NCBI RefSeq assembly: GCF_900187645.1 | Contig: NZ_FYEE01000009.1 | Coordinates: forward strand, 124,001-188,000 | Reading direction: 5' to 3' | Length of the DNA stretch: 64,000 bases | Source: Pseudomonas sp. Irchel 3E20 | Lineage (GTDB): Bacteria; Pseudomonadota; Gammaproteobacteria; Pseudomonadales; Pseudomonadaceae | Shown: one piece after another, positions 43,363 to 52,784 of the stretch | How the letters are laid out: each line of letters opens with the position of its first letter | Numbering within the stretch: position 1 is the first letter of the stretch | Position numbers and translations under genes: made by a program | Notes under the pieces: model-generated | What the model saw: only the letters and a program-made list of their open reading frames with translations | Database searches by the model: none | What the model was told of the DNA's origin: nothing

Positions 43363-46026
43363 CTAAACAACTGATGCACCTGTCATGTCCGCTTCGCTAT
43401 TTTTGAACTCACAACTCGTGAACCGGCCTTTATTCAACACAACTGGATTAGGGGCCCCGCTCTTTGGGCCCGTTAAGGCATGACGCTGCGCCTTGAACGT
43501 CACCGCCCCCGGCGCGTGGATTTCAATGTTGTCCCCTCCCAGCCGGATCGTTGCCCCTTGCACGTTCAGCGACACCTGCTGTTTGCCCTGGACATGGGCG
43601 CTGCCTTGGGTGCTGACCATGCGTATGTTCTGCTGTGCGGCAACGCTGATTTTGTCGCTTTGCGCTTGTACGCTGACCGCGCCCGTGGCGGCGTGCAGGG
43701 CGATGCCGGTGTTCGCGATGGGCCGGTTGTCGCCTGCTGTGCCTCGGGTAAACAGCACCAGGCCTTGGGCGGCGAGGAAGGCTGCGTGGCCTTGGGCGGT
43801 GAGGTTGATGTCGGCGCCGGCGTTGAGTAGGCATTGCGTACCGGTGGCCCAGATCTGGTGCTTGGGGGTCAGGCTGAGTACGCCCGCTTGGCCATAGAGC
43901 GCGAGAAGCGGTTTACTCCATGCCGCGACTTGCCCTTCGCCACCGCCGATGCCCGAGCCTGCTGCGCTTCCCTGTTGCGTTGCCTGGAGACTTTCCTGGC
44001 TGTTTTGCAGGGCTTTACGGGTGGGCAATGGCTTGCCGTCGTGGGCGAGCCCGGCATTCTGCTGGGTGGCGCTGTCGGCTAATTGGTCCACTTGCTCTTG
44101 GGCTTTTTCCAGCTCGGCCAACAGCCCCTTGGCCTGCATTTGCTGGTCCGCCGGCTCCGTGGTCAGCAAGAGCCCGGTGCCGGCGCGTAAAGCGCCTTGG
44201 GCCCGGGTGTGCAGTTCGATGCCGTAGCCTCGATCGGTCAGGCGTTTGTTGTCTTGGGTCTGCTTGAGGTGCCCTAAGGTGAGGCCAGTGTCTTGGTCGG
44301 TGGTGTAGAGCTGGACGCGGCTTTGCCCGGGGGTGTCGTCGAACTGAAGGTGTCGATAGCCGCCGTTGCCGGTGGCGCTGGTGGACAGGTCTTGGGTTTT
44401 CCAGCCACTGAGTACCCCCGCGTGCTGGTTACCGGGGAACCACGCCGGGGCATTGCCGGTACTGCCCGAGGGCCCGCCCGCGATCTGGTTATGCGCCGCC
44501 TCGACCTGGCCCCGGCCGTTGTACAACGAGCCGATGACCACGGGGCGGTCGATATGCCCTTCAAGGAACTCTACCAGCACCTCCTGCCCGACCCGAGGCA
44601 CCCAGGCGCTGCCCCAATTGCCGCCGGCCTGGGTCGCGGCCACGCGCACCCACGTGCCCACGCTGGCGTCTGCCGGTGCATTGTCGGTCGCGCGCGGGTG
44701 GGGGCGATGGCTGGAGGAGCGTTCACCGCGCTGCCAGTGGAATTGCACCTTGATGCGTTGGTCACGGTCCGTCAGCACCGGGCCGCCGTCGCCGATCACA
44801 ATGGCGCTCTGCGCGCCGTGGACGGTTGGGACAGGATGCAGGCGGCGGCCGTGACCGTCCTGGGTTTGCGGGCGATAGGGGTGGCTGGCGGGGATCAATG
44901 TGAAGTGGTTGCGATAGACGGCCTGCGGCTGGTCGGGCAGCGGCCCCAGCCCTGCTAGCACGGCCGCTTGCAGTTGAGCATCCAGGTTATTGCGGGCCTG
45001 ATGGCGCACACGGATGCACAGCATGGGTTCGTCTGCCTGAACGCTGTCGTGGTTACTCAGACACAGGAGGGAGCCCGCTGCCAGGCGCCGCCATGTCCCC
45101 TGGCTGTGCACTTGCCGACGCGCAACCTGTTGGGCATTGAGGTGCTGACGGGCACGCTGCTCACCCTGGGTGGTGTCCGTCCAGGCGTAAGGGCCGGCCG
45201 TGTCCTGGTCCACACAGCCGCTGATGCCCGTGTCGCCCTGTGCGTGCGCTGACAACAATGAATGGCTGCGGTAGTCCCAGCTTTGGCGCTGTACCTGCCC
45301 CACCCTCCAACGTTGTTCTTCTGCCCAGTGCTGAACACTGTCCTCTGCCTCGGTGACGTCGCTGCGGTGAAAACGCACCGATACCGGGGCATGCGGGGCC
45401 AGTTTGCTGTTGCTGTCGGTCAGCACCAAGGTATGGCTGCCCAGGCTGGGGGCCTGGGCATCGCCGAGATGCTCAACGTGATAGGCAATGCCTTCCTCAG
45501 CCAGCAAGCGCTGCACAAACGCCAGGTCACTTTCCTGATATTGAGTCGTCAGGCTGCGCTTGCGGTACACGCCCGGATCCGCCAGGGCCCAGCGCCACCG
45601 CGGCTGAACCACGCCCTGGCTATAGAACCCGAAGATTTGCTCGCAAATCTGCATCACAGTCAGGTCATGAAAGGCGTAGCTGTCTTGCCGGTGTTGCAGC
45701 AGGCTCAGCCACGGCTCGATACGCAACTGATAACGGGCCAAGCCCCCATTGCTGCCAACGCGGGTGCAATGGCTGACATGCCCATGAAAGGCCCGCATAT
45801 CCGTGCGCGAGTCAGCACACTGCATCTGCAACAACACCGGTGCGCCGACCAGTTGCTCAATAGGCAAACGCTCGTCTGCGGACAAGGCACTGAGTTGCAA
45901 GCAATAGCCTTGCTGGTCCAGCGCCTCCCAACCGTCGAGGTACTCGGCGACCAGCGCGTCTGCGCCCAAAGGGGTGTGCAGTTGCAAGAGGCGTTGCTGT
46001 TGCGTTAAGGCGGTGGAGAACGTCAC
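43363..46026 (-). CDS. vgrG: VgrG spike protein (VgrG1), DUF2345 extended
   Basis: The 887-residue T6SS spike has gp27-like N-terminus (LLQLHTPLGADALVAEYLDGWEAL, YRKRSLTTQYQESDLAFVQRLLAEEGI). The gp5 OB-fold block is GTWVRVAATQAGGNWGSAWVPRVGQEVLVEFLEGHIDRPVVIGSLYNG. A long DUF2345 beta-helix extension follows (ATGAVSVQAQSDKISVAAQQNIRM). It probably carries the VasX-like effector through the DUF4123 protein. No enzymatic tail is seen. It lies 22 bp after clpV. The N-terminal first 25 residues align with VgrG2 at 58561, so the two are paralogues. Confidence 0.95.
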   Translation of the reverse strand: MTFSTALTQQQRLLQLHTPLGADALVAEYLDGWEALDQQGYCLQLSALSADERLPIEQLVGAPVLLQMQCADSRTDMRAFHGHVSHCTRVGSNGGLARYQLRIEPWLSLLQHRQDSYAFHDLTVMQICEQIFGFYSQGVVQPRWRWALADPGVYRKRSLTTQYQESDLAFVQRLLAEEGIAYHVEHLGDAQAPSLGSHTLVLTDSNSKLAPHAPVSVRFHRSDVTEAEDSVQHWAEEQRWRVGQVQRQSWDYRSHSLLSAHAQGDTGISGCVDQDTAGPYAWTDTTQGEQRARQHLNAQQVARRQVHSQGTWRRLAAGSLLCLSNHDSVQADEPMLCIRVRHQARNNLDAQLQAAVLAGLGPLPDQPQAVYRNHFTLIPASHPYRPQTQDGHGRRLHPVPTVHGAQSAIVIGDGGPVLTDRDQRIKVQFHWQRGERSSSHRPHPRATDNAPADASVGTWVRVAATQAGGNWGSAWVPRVGQEVLVEFLEGHIDRPVVIGSLYNGRGQVEAAHNQIAGGPSGSTGNAPAWFPGNQHAGVLSGWKTQDLSTSATGNGGYRHLQFDDTPGQSRVQLYTTDQDTGLTLGHLKQTQDNKRLTDRGYGIELHTRAQGALRAGTGLLLTTEPADQQMQAKGLLAELEKAQEQVDQLADSATQQNAGLAHDGKPLPTRKALQNSQESLQATQQGSAAGSGIGGGEGQVAAWSKPLLALYGQAGVLSLTPKHQIWATGTQCLLNAGADINLTAQGHAAFLAAQGLVLFTRGTAGDNRPIANTGIALHAATGAVSVQAQSDKISVAAQQNIRMVSTQGSAHVQGKQQVSLNVQGATIRLGGDNIEIHAPGAVTFKAQRHALTGPKSGAPNPVVLNKGRFTSCEFKNSEADMTGASVV

Positions 46027-46048
46027 AGGTCATCCTTCCCGATGGAGT

Positions 46049-48709
46049 TCACTTGATCTGGTAGGTAAAGCCGCGCTTATTGGCACCGACTTTGATTCGA
46101 GACAGCGCCTGCCCCTCGGCCATGCGTGCCAGAACGGCGTCGGCGATTTCCGGAAGCAGGCTGCCATTGATGATCTGGTCAACGGCACGGGCGCCGATGT
46201 CCACTTCAGTGCAACGCACCAGCAATGACTCAACCAGCGCATCGTCGTAGTGGAACTCAGCTTGGTGATTGGCCTCGACACGGCGACCGACGCGATCCAG
46301 TTTCAAACGGATAATCGCGGCCAACGACTCATCGTTGATCGGGTAATAAGGCACCACATCCATGCGCCCCAGAAAGGCAGGCTTGAAGGTCTTGTACAGC
46401 GTGGGGCGGATCAGCTCCGACAACTGTTTGACATCCGGCAGTTCATCGGGCGTTTTGTTGAGGCATGCCTGCATGATTAGCGACGAGGCGGTATTGCTGG
46501 TGAGGATTATCAGCGTGTTACGAAAGTCGATTTCGCGGCCTTCGGCGTCGTCCAACACGCCTTTATCAAACACCTGATAAAACAGTTCGAGCACATCCGG
46601 GTGAGCCTTTTCTACTTCGTCGAGCAGCACCACGCTGTACGGGTTACGTCGCACGGCTTCGGTCAGTTGCCCGCCTTCGCCGTAACCGACATACCCGGGC
46701 GGCGAGCCTTTGAGCCCCGAAACGCTGTGCGCCTCCTGGTATTCACTCATGTTGAAGGTAATCAACTTGCGTTCGCCACCGTACAGCGCATCGGCCAAGG
46801 CCAGAGCGGTCTCAGTCTTGCCTACGCCGGAAGGTCCGACGAACAGGAATACCCCCTTGGGTTTGCTGGGGTCTTCAAGATAAGCACGCGCGGTACGCAC
46901 CCGCTGTGCGATAGCGGCCAAGGCGTGGGGCTGACCGATCACCCGGGTCTCCAGTACGTCACCTAAAGTGCGCACCGTGCGAATTTCGTCCTTGACCATC
47001 TTGCCCAAAGGAATGCCAGTCCATGCGCAAACCACCTGGGCAATGACATTGGCGTCAACCTGCAAGGGCAGTAACGGACTTTCCCCTTGCACCTTGGCCA
47101 AGGCGCCCAAGGCCTCGTCCAGCTCCAATCGCAGCGGCGACACGGAAACTTTTTTACGCCCTGGCGCAGGAGGATTGATCGAGGAAGGTGCCTGCTCTAA
47201 TTCGGCTCGCAGTTCAGCGATACGTTGGACCAGCGAGGCTTCTTGCTGCCAAAGCGCATTGGCCTCGTCCAACTGTTGGGTCAGCGTCTGCGATTGCGCT
47301 TGCAACTCAATCAAGCGTTTCTCATGCTGTGCGCCACTGGCTAGCTCACGGTTCAAGGCCTGGCGCTGGACCTCCAGTTGCTCCAACTGTTTCTGAAGAT
47401 CGGCAATCAGCGCGGGCCGTACTCCTTGGCTCAAGGCGACCCTTGAACAAGCCGTGTCTAACACGCTAACGGCCTTGTCCGGCAGTTGCCGGGCGCTGAT
47501 ATAGCGATGCGACAGCCGCACCGCTTCAGTGACCGCCTCATCCAGCACGCGGACATTGAAGTGCCGCTCCATCAATGGAACCAACGCTCGTAACATCGCG
47601 GCCGCTACCGGCTCAGACGGCTCATCCACTTTGACCATCTGAAAGCGACGGGCCAGTGCCGCATCTTTCTCAAAATACTTTTTGTACTCGGACCATGTGG
47701 TGGCCGCCAAAGTACGCAGCTCCCCGCGCGCCAAGGCAGGCTTGAGCAGATTGGCAGCATCATTTTGCCCAGCCGTGCCCCCGGCACCGATCAACGTGTG
47801 GGCTTCGTCGATAAACAGAATGATGGGGACCGGGTGCTTTTTGACTTCTTCAATGACGTTTTTAAGGCGCAGTTCAAACTCACCTTTGACGCTGGCCCCG
47901 GCTTGCAGCAACCCCATGTCCAACGCCAGCAATTCAACGCCCAGCAACGCGCTAGGCACATCGCCGGCGACGATGGCGTGCGCCAGTCCTTCGGCAACGG
48001 CCGTCTTGCCCACACCGGCTTCGCCGGTGAGGATCGGGTTGTTTTGCCGCCGGCGCATGAGGATGTCGATCACCTGGCGAATTTCCATCTCACGCCCGAT
48101 TACCGGGTCCAGTAGCCCGTCACGGGCGCGCTGGGTCAGGCTGGTGGTGAACTGATCCAGCGCCGGTGTTTTCACCCGCACAGCGGCCCCCTCACTGGCC
48201 TCTCCTTCAGGCGTAGCCCCGCTGACATGATCCTGCTCCTGGGAGCCTTCGGTGAAGCGATCGAAATGAGCCCTAAGGTCTTCAGGCGACAACTGCGCCA
48301 GAACTGTCGAACTACGAGTCGCCCGTTGCGCCAGGGCCGGCTGGGTCAGTAATGCGAGGAGTAAGTGACCGCTACGAATAGCCCCGTCCTGTGCTTCCAG
48401 AGAGGCAATCAGCCAGGCACTTTCGAGCCATACCGGCAGTTGCATCGAGAACACCGGGGTGCGGGTGTTACCGTCGCGTAGCGTGCCCAGCTCCTGACTG
48501 AGTTCCGCCTCCAGTTGCTCCAGGCTCAAGCCGCTGCGCTTGACGATGACGGACACATCACTGTGGCGCTGCTCCAGCAAGGCCAACAACAGATGTTCAA
48601 CCTCCACCTCAAAATGCCCGCGCGCCCGACAACGGCTGGCGGCTTGTTCGGCGGCTTGACGGCAGGTGGTGTTGAGTTTGGCGATCAGGGTTTTCAGTGA
48701 AATGCTCAT
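46049..48709 (-). CDS. clpV: ClpV/TssH AAA+ ATPase of T6SS
   Basis: The 886-residue ClpB-like disaggregase recycles the contracted sheath. The N-terminal Clp repeat domain (ARGHFEVEVEHLLLALL) is followed by first AAA with Walker A GEAGVGKTA and the DPVIGRE start, and a coiled middle domain (LEQLEVQRQALNRELAS). The second AAA has Walker A GPSGVGKTE, KGSPPGYVGYGEGGQLTEAVR pore loop and VVLLDEVEKAHPDV. The first-domain segment LMERHFNVRVLDEAVTEAV and the N-terminal helix for TssC binding fit ClpV more than ClpB. Start ATG 48709; 52 bp from tssG. Confidence 0.96.
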   Translation of the reverse strand: MSISLKTLIAKLNTTCRQAAEQAASRCRARGHFEVEVEHLLLALLEQRHSDVSVIVKRSGLSLEQLEAELSQELGTLRDGNTRTPVFSMQLPVWLESAWLIASLEAQDGAIRSGHLLLALLTQPALAQRATRSSTVLAQLSPEDLRAHFDRFTEGSQEQDHVSGATPEGEASEGAAVRVKTPALDQFTTSLTQRARDGLLDPVIGREMEIRQVIDILMRRRQNNPILTGEAGVGKTAVAEGLAHAIVAGDVPSALLGVELLALDMGLLQAGASVKGEFELRLKNVIEEVKKHPVPIILFIDEAHTLIGAGGTAGQNDAANLLKPALARGELRTLAATTWSEYKKYFEKDAALARRFQMVKVDEPSEPVAAAMLRALVPLMERHFNVRVLDEAVTEAVRLSHRYISARQLPDKAVSVLDTACSRVALSQGVRPALIADLQKQLEQLEVQRQALNRELASGAQHEKRLIELQAQSQTLTQQLDEANALWQQEASLVQRIAELRAELEQAPSSINPPAPGRKKVSVSPLRLELDEALGALAKVQGESPLLPLQVDANVIAQVVCAWTGIPLGKMVKDEIRTVRTLGDVLETRVIGQPHALAAIAQRVRTARAYLEDPSKPKGVFLFVGPSGVGKTETALALADALYGGERKLITFNMSEYQEAHSVSGLKGSPPGYVGYGEGGQLTEAVRRNPYSVVLLDEVEKAHPDVLELFYQVFDKGVLDDAEGREIDFRNTLIILTSNTASSLIMQACLNKTPDELPDVKQLSELIRPTLYKTFKPAFLGRMDVVPYYPINDESLAAIIRLKLDRVGRRVEANHQAEFHYDDALVESLLVRCTEVDIGARAVDQIINGSLLPEIADAVLARMAEGQALSRIKVGANKRGFTYQIK

Positions 48710-48761
48710 CGTGCGTCCTAGATAAATGTCGTGGTCAAGCCGTCAGCGTTGCCCCACGTGT

Positions 48762-49844
48762 TCAATGCAATGTGACGATCTGGTAACGGGCATCGGTGCG
48801 ATCCATGTGTTGCGCCTGGGTGACCAGGAACGCATCCCTGCCCAACCGTCTGCTGCCTATTGGTGACAGGGTTACCCCGCCCACCTGATCGGCTTTCAGG
48901 ACCAGGCACACCTCAAACTCCAGGCTGCTGCCGACCATCAAGGTCAGCCATGTTGCCAACGCCTTAGCGGCGTTCGCACCGGGCAAAAAGTCATCAAACG
49001 TTTCGCGTAACAGCGGCCCTACCCATAAGCGCATGCGCAAATCGCGCTGCCAGACCCGCCCACCGACCAAGGCATTGCGCCCTAATGTCAAGCCGGGGGC
49101 GCCCAGGAAAGAGCGTTGATCCGTTGGTACCGAATGCCAACCGCCAACAAACTGCTCAATTCGTATGGGTACCTGGAAATATTCGCTGAGTACGCGTTGT
49201 AAATACGTCACCGACAACGGCCGATGGCCGATGGCCCCGCTGTAGAACGCAAGGGCTGGGTCGGATACACCGCCCGATGCGGGGTCGTTGGAAAGAGAGC
49301 GTTGAGTCAAGCCGGTTAAGGCTTGGGTCAACGGCAGAAAACGCCCCTGGCGATCCAACTCGTACTGCAAAGCGAGTCGGTACTTCTTCCACGCGCCGTA
49401 AAACAACGCCGTGGCGCGGTTGCTGAAGATGTCCAGAAAAGCTCGCGCAGCCCGATCGCGATGGACCAACTCCCGCTCGCCCAGGCGCTCGGTGTAGGAC
49501 AGAGGTAACGCTCCCTGCCCTCCCAATAGGCCAAAAAACGCCGGCGTCAGTGACACAGAATCAAGATGACCCTGAAAATGCGCCTGCCATCGTTCAACAC
49601 GTTCCAGCCCCTGTTCGGGGGTGTTTGCCAACACCTCCATCCGTTCAAGCTCACTGGCCGGAAAGCCCAAGGCTAATGTGTTGTGAAATTGCAGCCGCTT
49701 ACCCACCACGTCGCCGGGTCGATCGCCCTGCCCAACAAACAGATGCTCAAGCACCCTAACCGCCTGAAAAAACTCATAGCGATAAGGTTGCTCGACCATC
49801 CGAGCGATCACACCAGTATCGAGTCGCCGCTTCGGGGTTGGCAT
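48762..49844 (-). CDS. tssG: T6SS baseplate protein TssG
   Basis: The 360-residue baseplate wedge subunit works with TssE, TssF and TssK. Family features are MVEQPYRYEFFQAVRVLEHLF, FHNTLALGFPASELERM, LTPAFFGLLGGQGALPLSYTERL and FFSNRATALFY-like FSNRATALFYGAWKKYRLAL. It ends with DARYQIVTLH. It overlaps the end of tssF by 37 bp and starts at the ATG at 49844. Confidence 0.94.
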   Translation of the reverse strand: MPTPKRRLDTGVIARMVEQPYRYEFFQAVRVLEHLFVGQGDRPGDVVGKRLQFHNTLALGFPASELERMEVLANTPEQGLERVERWQAHFQGHLDSVSLTPAFFGLLGGQGALPLSYTERLGERELVHRDRAARAFLDIFSNRATALFYGAWKKYRLALQYELDRQGRFLPLTQALTGLTQRSLSNDPASGGVSDPALAFYSGAIGHRPLSVTYLQRVLSEYFQVPIRIEQFVGGWHSVPTDQRSFLGAPGLTLGRNALVGGRVWQRDLRMRLWVGPLLRETFDDFLPGANAAKALATWLTLMVGSSLEFEVCLVLKADQVGGVTLSPIGSRRLGRDAFLVTQAQHMDRTDARYQIVTLH

Positions 49845-51640
49845 CGAAGGACCTCCTCACCGCTGTGTTTGGATATCAGCACCAGTTGCGTGAAGCTGTT
49901 GGCGTGAACGTAAAGCCCAAAGAAGTGATCCAGCACCTGGGCAAAGATATGCAGGCCGATACCGACAAGGCTTTCATCATCGATCACCAACCGTATTTCG
50001 GTCCCGCGCGCCACGCTGGCGAAGTATTTTCCGGGCAGCCAGGCTGTGACCGGGCGGTGGTTTAGCTCGTGTATACCTTCGATTTGCCGGGCGGTCGTGG
50101 CTGAACGCTGCAAGTCGTAGAGCTTGAGCATTTCGCGAAACGCAGCAGCCCCCCCCTCGACCAGCGATAGGTGGTTGAGCGACAAATGGGAAATCAAGCG
50201 CCATTGCGCGCCGCGATCACAGGCAAAACGCACGGCTGCCGTAGGTTTGCGCAACAGCGAAATACGCTGTGCCAGGGAGCCACCGGGCATACGTAAATCT
50301 CCGCTCGGCACGCCATAGGCGAGTTGCTCAGGGAGATTGCGATTGCTGCAGGTCAGCTCCAGGCTTAATGACGAATTGCCTGGAGAAATGGGGTCCATGT
50401 CAGGATCGACTATGGTCAATTGCAGTTCATGACCAGGGCTTTTACGCGCCAGATTTTCATCCCGGTGTGCCACCCAGTAAAGACCGTTACGCTCTTGGCA
50501 TTCGCCGTGGTGCAACGAATAGAATGGCCGGATCTCACTCTGGGATTCTCCACCTGCTGTTTCGGTGGCACGGGTGACTGATTCGATGGCATGCACTTCA
50601 AACGCAGACGCCGCTTGTTGGTCTGCGACAACGCTGTATGAGACAGCCTGGTGCGATACCAAAATAGGACGTGCGTGCTGTCGAAACAGGTTCACCACCG
50701 GCGTACAGTGCAAGCGCACGTTGGCGGCGGATAGCCCTTCCAGCAGCCGCGAAGCGGTCGAACCTGGAAGCACATCGCTGAGCAATAGATGCAGCGTGAA
50801 ACGCCGGCCTTGAGCACCGCTCAAATCGCAGTCATAGAAACCAAATTTCTCTGGAAACGCGAAAAATTCCGTCAATAACCGATACGCCGGATGGGCGCGC
50901 GCCGGCCAATCAATCAGCGCCTCATTCTCGGCAAAACCAACACTTTTCATCGGTGACGCGCAGAGTGCCTGCCATTGCCCGCTGTCGCTCGACTCGAGAT
51001 AGGCCTTTGCGACATTCAGCGCGAGCACATCGCGCAGCACTGCACAAAACGAAGGTTCACCGTCGATAAACAATCGAACATGATCCAGCCCCAGCTCTCG
51101 CATGGAGCCATGAGTAGACTGGAGCTCGAAGGTAATTGAAAGCTGGGCGCTGGCCTTGAGGGGTATTTGCACAGCTCGGGGTGCCTGGACCAAAGGGCTA
51201 AAACGCGCCGATGCAATGCGCAATGGCGCCAAAGTCACGTCGTAGACTGTGCGAAACCGACATTCCACACCCCGCACAGGACGGGACAACAACTCCGATC
51301 CGCGCGGTAATGTCACGCATTCGGACAGCTTCCCCGCACCGTCACCGAGATCGAACGCGGTAATCGAGCATGCAGGAAAGGGTCGCAAATAGTGCGGGTA
51401 CAGCACTTGCAGCAGTGCTTCGGTAAATTCGGGGTAATCGTCTTCGATCTTTTTCGAGATGCGTGCGCCCATTAGGGCAAACGATTGAATCATCCGCTCG
51501 ACATGGGGGTCTTCACTGACGTCGCCGGCCAGCAACAACCGACCGGCAATTTTCGGATAACGTTCAGAAAACTGACGAGAGTAACCGCGCAGGAAAGCCA
51601 GCTCGCGTTCGTAAAACGGCAGGAGATCGTCCATGGACAT
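49808..51640 (-). CDS. tssF: T6SS baseplate protein TssF
   Basis: The 610-residue TssF/VasA begins MDDLLPFYERELAFLRGYSRQF with PKIAGRLL, DPHVERMIQSFALMGARI and YPEFTEALLQVLYPHYLRPFPA, all diagnostic. The late region has LELTCSNRNLPEQLAYG and EIRLVIDDESLVGIGLHIFAQVLDHFFGLYVHANSF, the usual TssF end. It is butted to tssE as TAAATG. Codon use is that of the neighbouring T6SS genes. The gene contains a run of eight C (about 50149-50156, plus strand). Confidence 0.95.
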   Translation of the reverse strand: MSMDDLLPFYERELAFLRGYSRQFSERYPKIAGRLLLAGDVSEDPHVERMIQSFALMGARISKKIEDDYPEFTEALLQVLYPHYLRPFPACSITAFDLGDGAGKLSECVTLPRGSELLSRPVRGVECRFRTVYDVTLAPLRIASARFSPLVQAPRAVQIPLKASAQLSITFELQSTHGSMRELGLDHVRLFIDGEPSFCAVLRDVLALNVAKAYLESSDSGQWQALCASPMKSVGFAENEALIDWPARAHPAYRLLTEFFAFPEKFGFYDCDLSGAQGRRFTLHLLLSDVLPGSTASRLLEGLSAANVRLHCTPVVNLFRQHARPILVSHQAVSYSVVADQQAASAFEVHAIESVTRATETAGGESQSEIRPFYSLHHGECQERNGLYWVAHRDENLARKSPGHELQLTIVDPDMDPISPGNSSLSLELTCSNRNLPEQLAYGVPSGDLRMPGGSLAQRISLLRKPTAAVRFACDRGAQWRLISHLSLNHLSLVEGGAAAFREMLKLYDLQRSATTARQIEGIHELNHRPVTAWLPGKYFASVARGTEIRLVIDDESLVGIGLHIFAQVLDHFFGLYVHANSFTQLVLISKHSGEEVLRCQPRSGDSILV

Positions 51641-52129
51641 TTACTCACTCACCGCCAAGCGGCGGGTTTTACTGACGCGGTACTGCAAAGTGCTGGGCTG
51701 CAGTAATGCATCGAAACTGACAGGTTCACGTGCCGGATGAACAATCAACATTGCGCTGATCGAGAAGCGCAAGCCCCCCGAAGCACGTCGGTGCTTATCC
51801 AGAGATACACGGATATCCTTCAGACGCGTCTCGTGCAGGGCGATGGCTTTTTCCAACGCCGTACAGATAAACGCACGGTCCACAGAACTCGCCAGGCTAC
51901 GGCTTGATACATCGCGCAAGCCATAGGTCATCAATGACGCCTGGCAATGTGGGAACTCTTTTAAAACGTCTTCTTCCATGACCAAGCGACTGTTGAGCAA
52001 AGCCTCAACATCCAGCGCCACGGACTCCTTGAACTGCTCCAGGGTGTGCCGAGTAAATTTACCCTGAGCAACGCTATGCGGTGCCTCATCAAAGAGCTTT
52101 TCCAGCAGGCTAGGTTCGTATCCTTTCAC
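51641..52129 (-). CDS. tssE: T6SS baseplate protein TssE (gp25-like)
   Basis: The 162-residue gp25-like wedge protein has SLLEKLFDEAP, SVALDVEALLNSRL, LMTYGLRDVSSRSLASS and LKDIRVSLDKHRRASGGLRFSISAMLIVHP. The start is GTG at 52129 with AAGGAC about nine bases upstream. It is adjacent to tssF with no gap and separated from hcp by 110 bp with a hairpin. Confidence 0.92.
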   Translation of the reverse strand: MKGYEPSLLEKLFDEAPHSVAQGKFTRHTLEQFKESVALDVEALLNSRLVMEEDVLKEFPHCQASLMTYGLRDVSSRSLASSVDRAFICTALEKAIALHETRLKDIRVSLDKHRRASGGLRFSISAMLIVHPAREPVSFDALLQPSTLQYRVSKTRRLAVSE

Positions 52130-52202
52130 TCAGAAGTAGTCCTTTGGTCCGAGAAATACTCACCCAGAGCCATGCAGAAAATGTTTTGGAAAAGTAGTTC
52201 GA

Positions 52203-52223
52203 GGCCATGACCACGCCATGGCC
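52203..52223 (-). terminator. Hairpin after hcp, probable attenuating terminator
   Basis: GGCCATG-ACCACGC-CATGGCC lies 17-37 bp beyond the hcp stop on the minus strand. The following bases are only weakly T-rich, so partial read-through into tssE is likely. High Hcp output with lower baseplate output would fit. Confidence 0.4.
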
Positions 52224-52239
52224 CGAATTAACCCGTCAA

Positions 52240-52743
52240 TCAGACCGCAAACGATTTGTCGTTCTTGGTCAAGCTCCACGCACCCTGGGTGTTGCCTTGC
52301 TGGCCGCCACCACTGGCTTTCTGGGTGTAGCGCCATTGCACGGCGGCATACTTCAATCTGAACGTTTCCATAGGCTCCTGTCCCGCCACTACTTTAGGCG
52401 CGATACTGGCTACCACAGCGTTTTTCAAATCGATCGCCAAATACTTCACGCGCTGACCTTCGCCGTCCCGCTTAAAGAACTCGATGGTGATTTCTTTGAA
52501 GGTGGTTCCACTGGACGCTGCTTCATACAACTGCGGGCTGGTGACATCCATGGTCTTGGTGAACTCCATCGCATCGTGTTCGCAACGTTCGGCAGTATTA
52601 CCACCGGTTGCGGACGCCGTTGACGATTTTGGTTGGCGAATTTCATGCACCCAAGAATCGATTTCCAACCAATCCGCGTGGTCCTTATCCAGAGACTCAC
52701 CCTTCACATCCGGCTGTCCAATTTTGAGGTAGATGTCTTTCAT
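52240..52743 (-). CDS. hcp: Hcp (TssD) tube protein
   Basis: The 167-residue Hcp starts MKDIYLKIGQPDVKGESLDKDH; AAGGACG precedes the ATG at 52743. Core features are WLEIDSWVHEIRQPKSS, ERCEHDAMEFTKTMDVTSPQLYEAASSGTTFKEITIEFF and VQWRYTQKASGGGQQGNTQGAW. Hcp rings stack to the inner tube that is expelled by sheath contraction and can carry small effectors. It is 41 bp after tssC on the same strand. Confidence 0.96.
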   Translation of the reverse strand: MKDIYLKIGQPDVKGESLDKDHADWLEIDSWVHEIRQPKSSTASATGGNTAERCEHDAMEFTKTMDVTSPQLYEAASSGTTFKEITIEFFKRDGEGQRVKYLAIDLKNAVVASIAPKVVAGQEPMETFRLKYAAVQWRYTQKASGGGQQGNTQGAWSLTKNDKSFAV

Positions 52744-52784
52744 TACTTCGTCCTTTTTTAGGGAGGGTTGATGCAACAGTCACT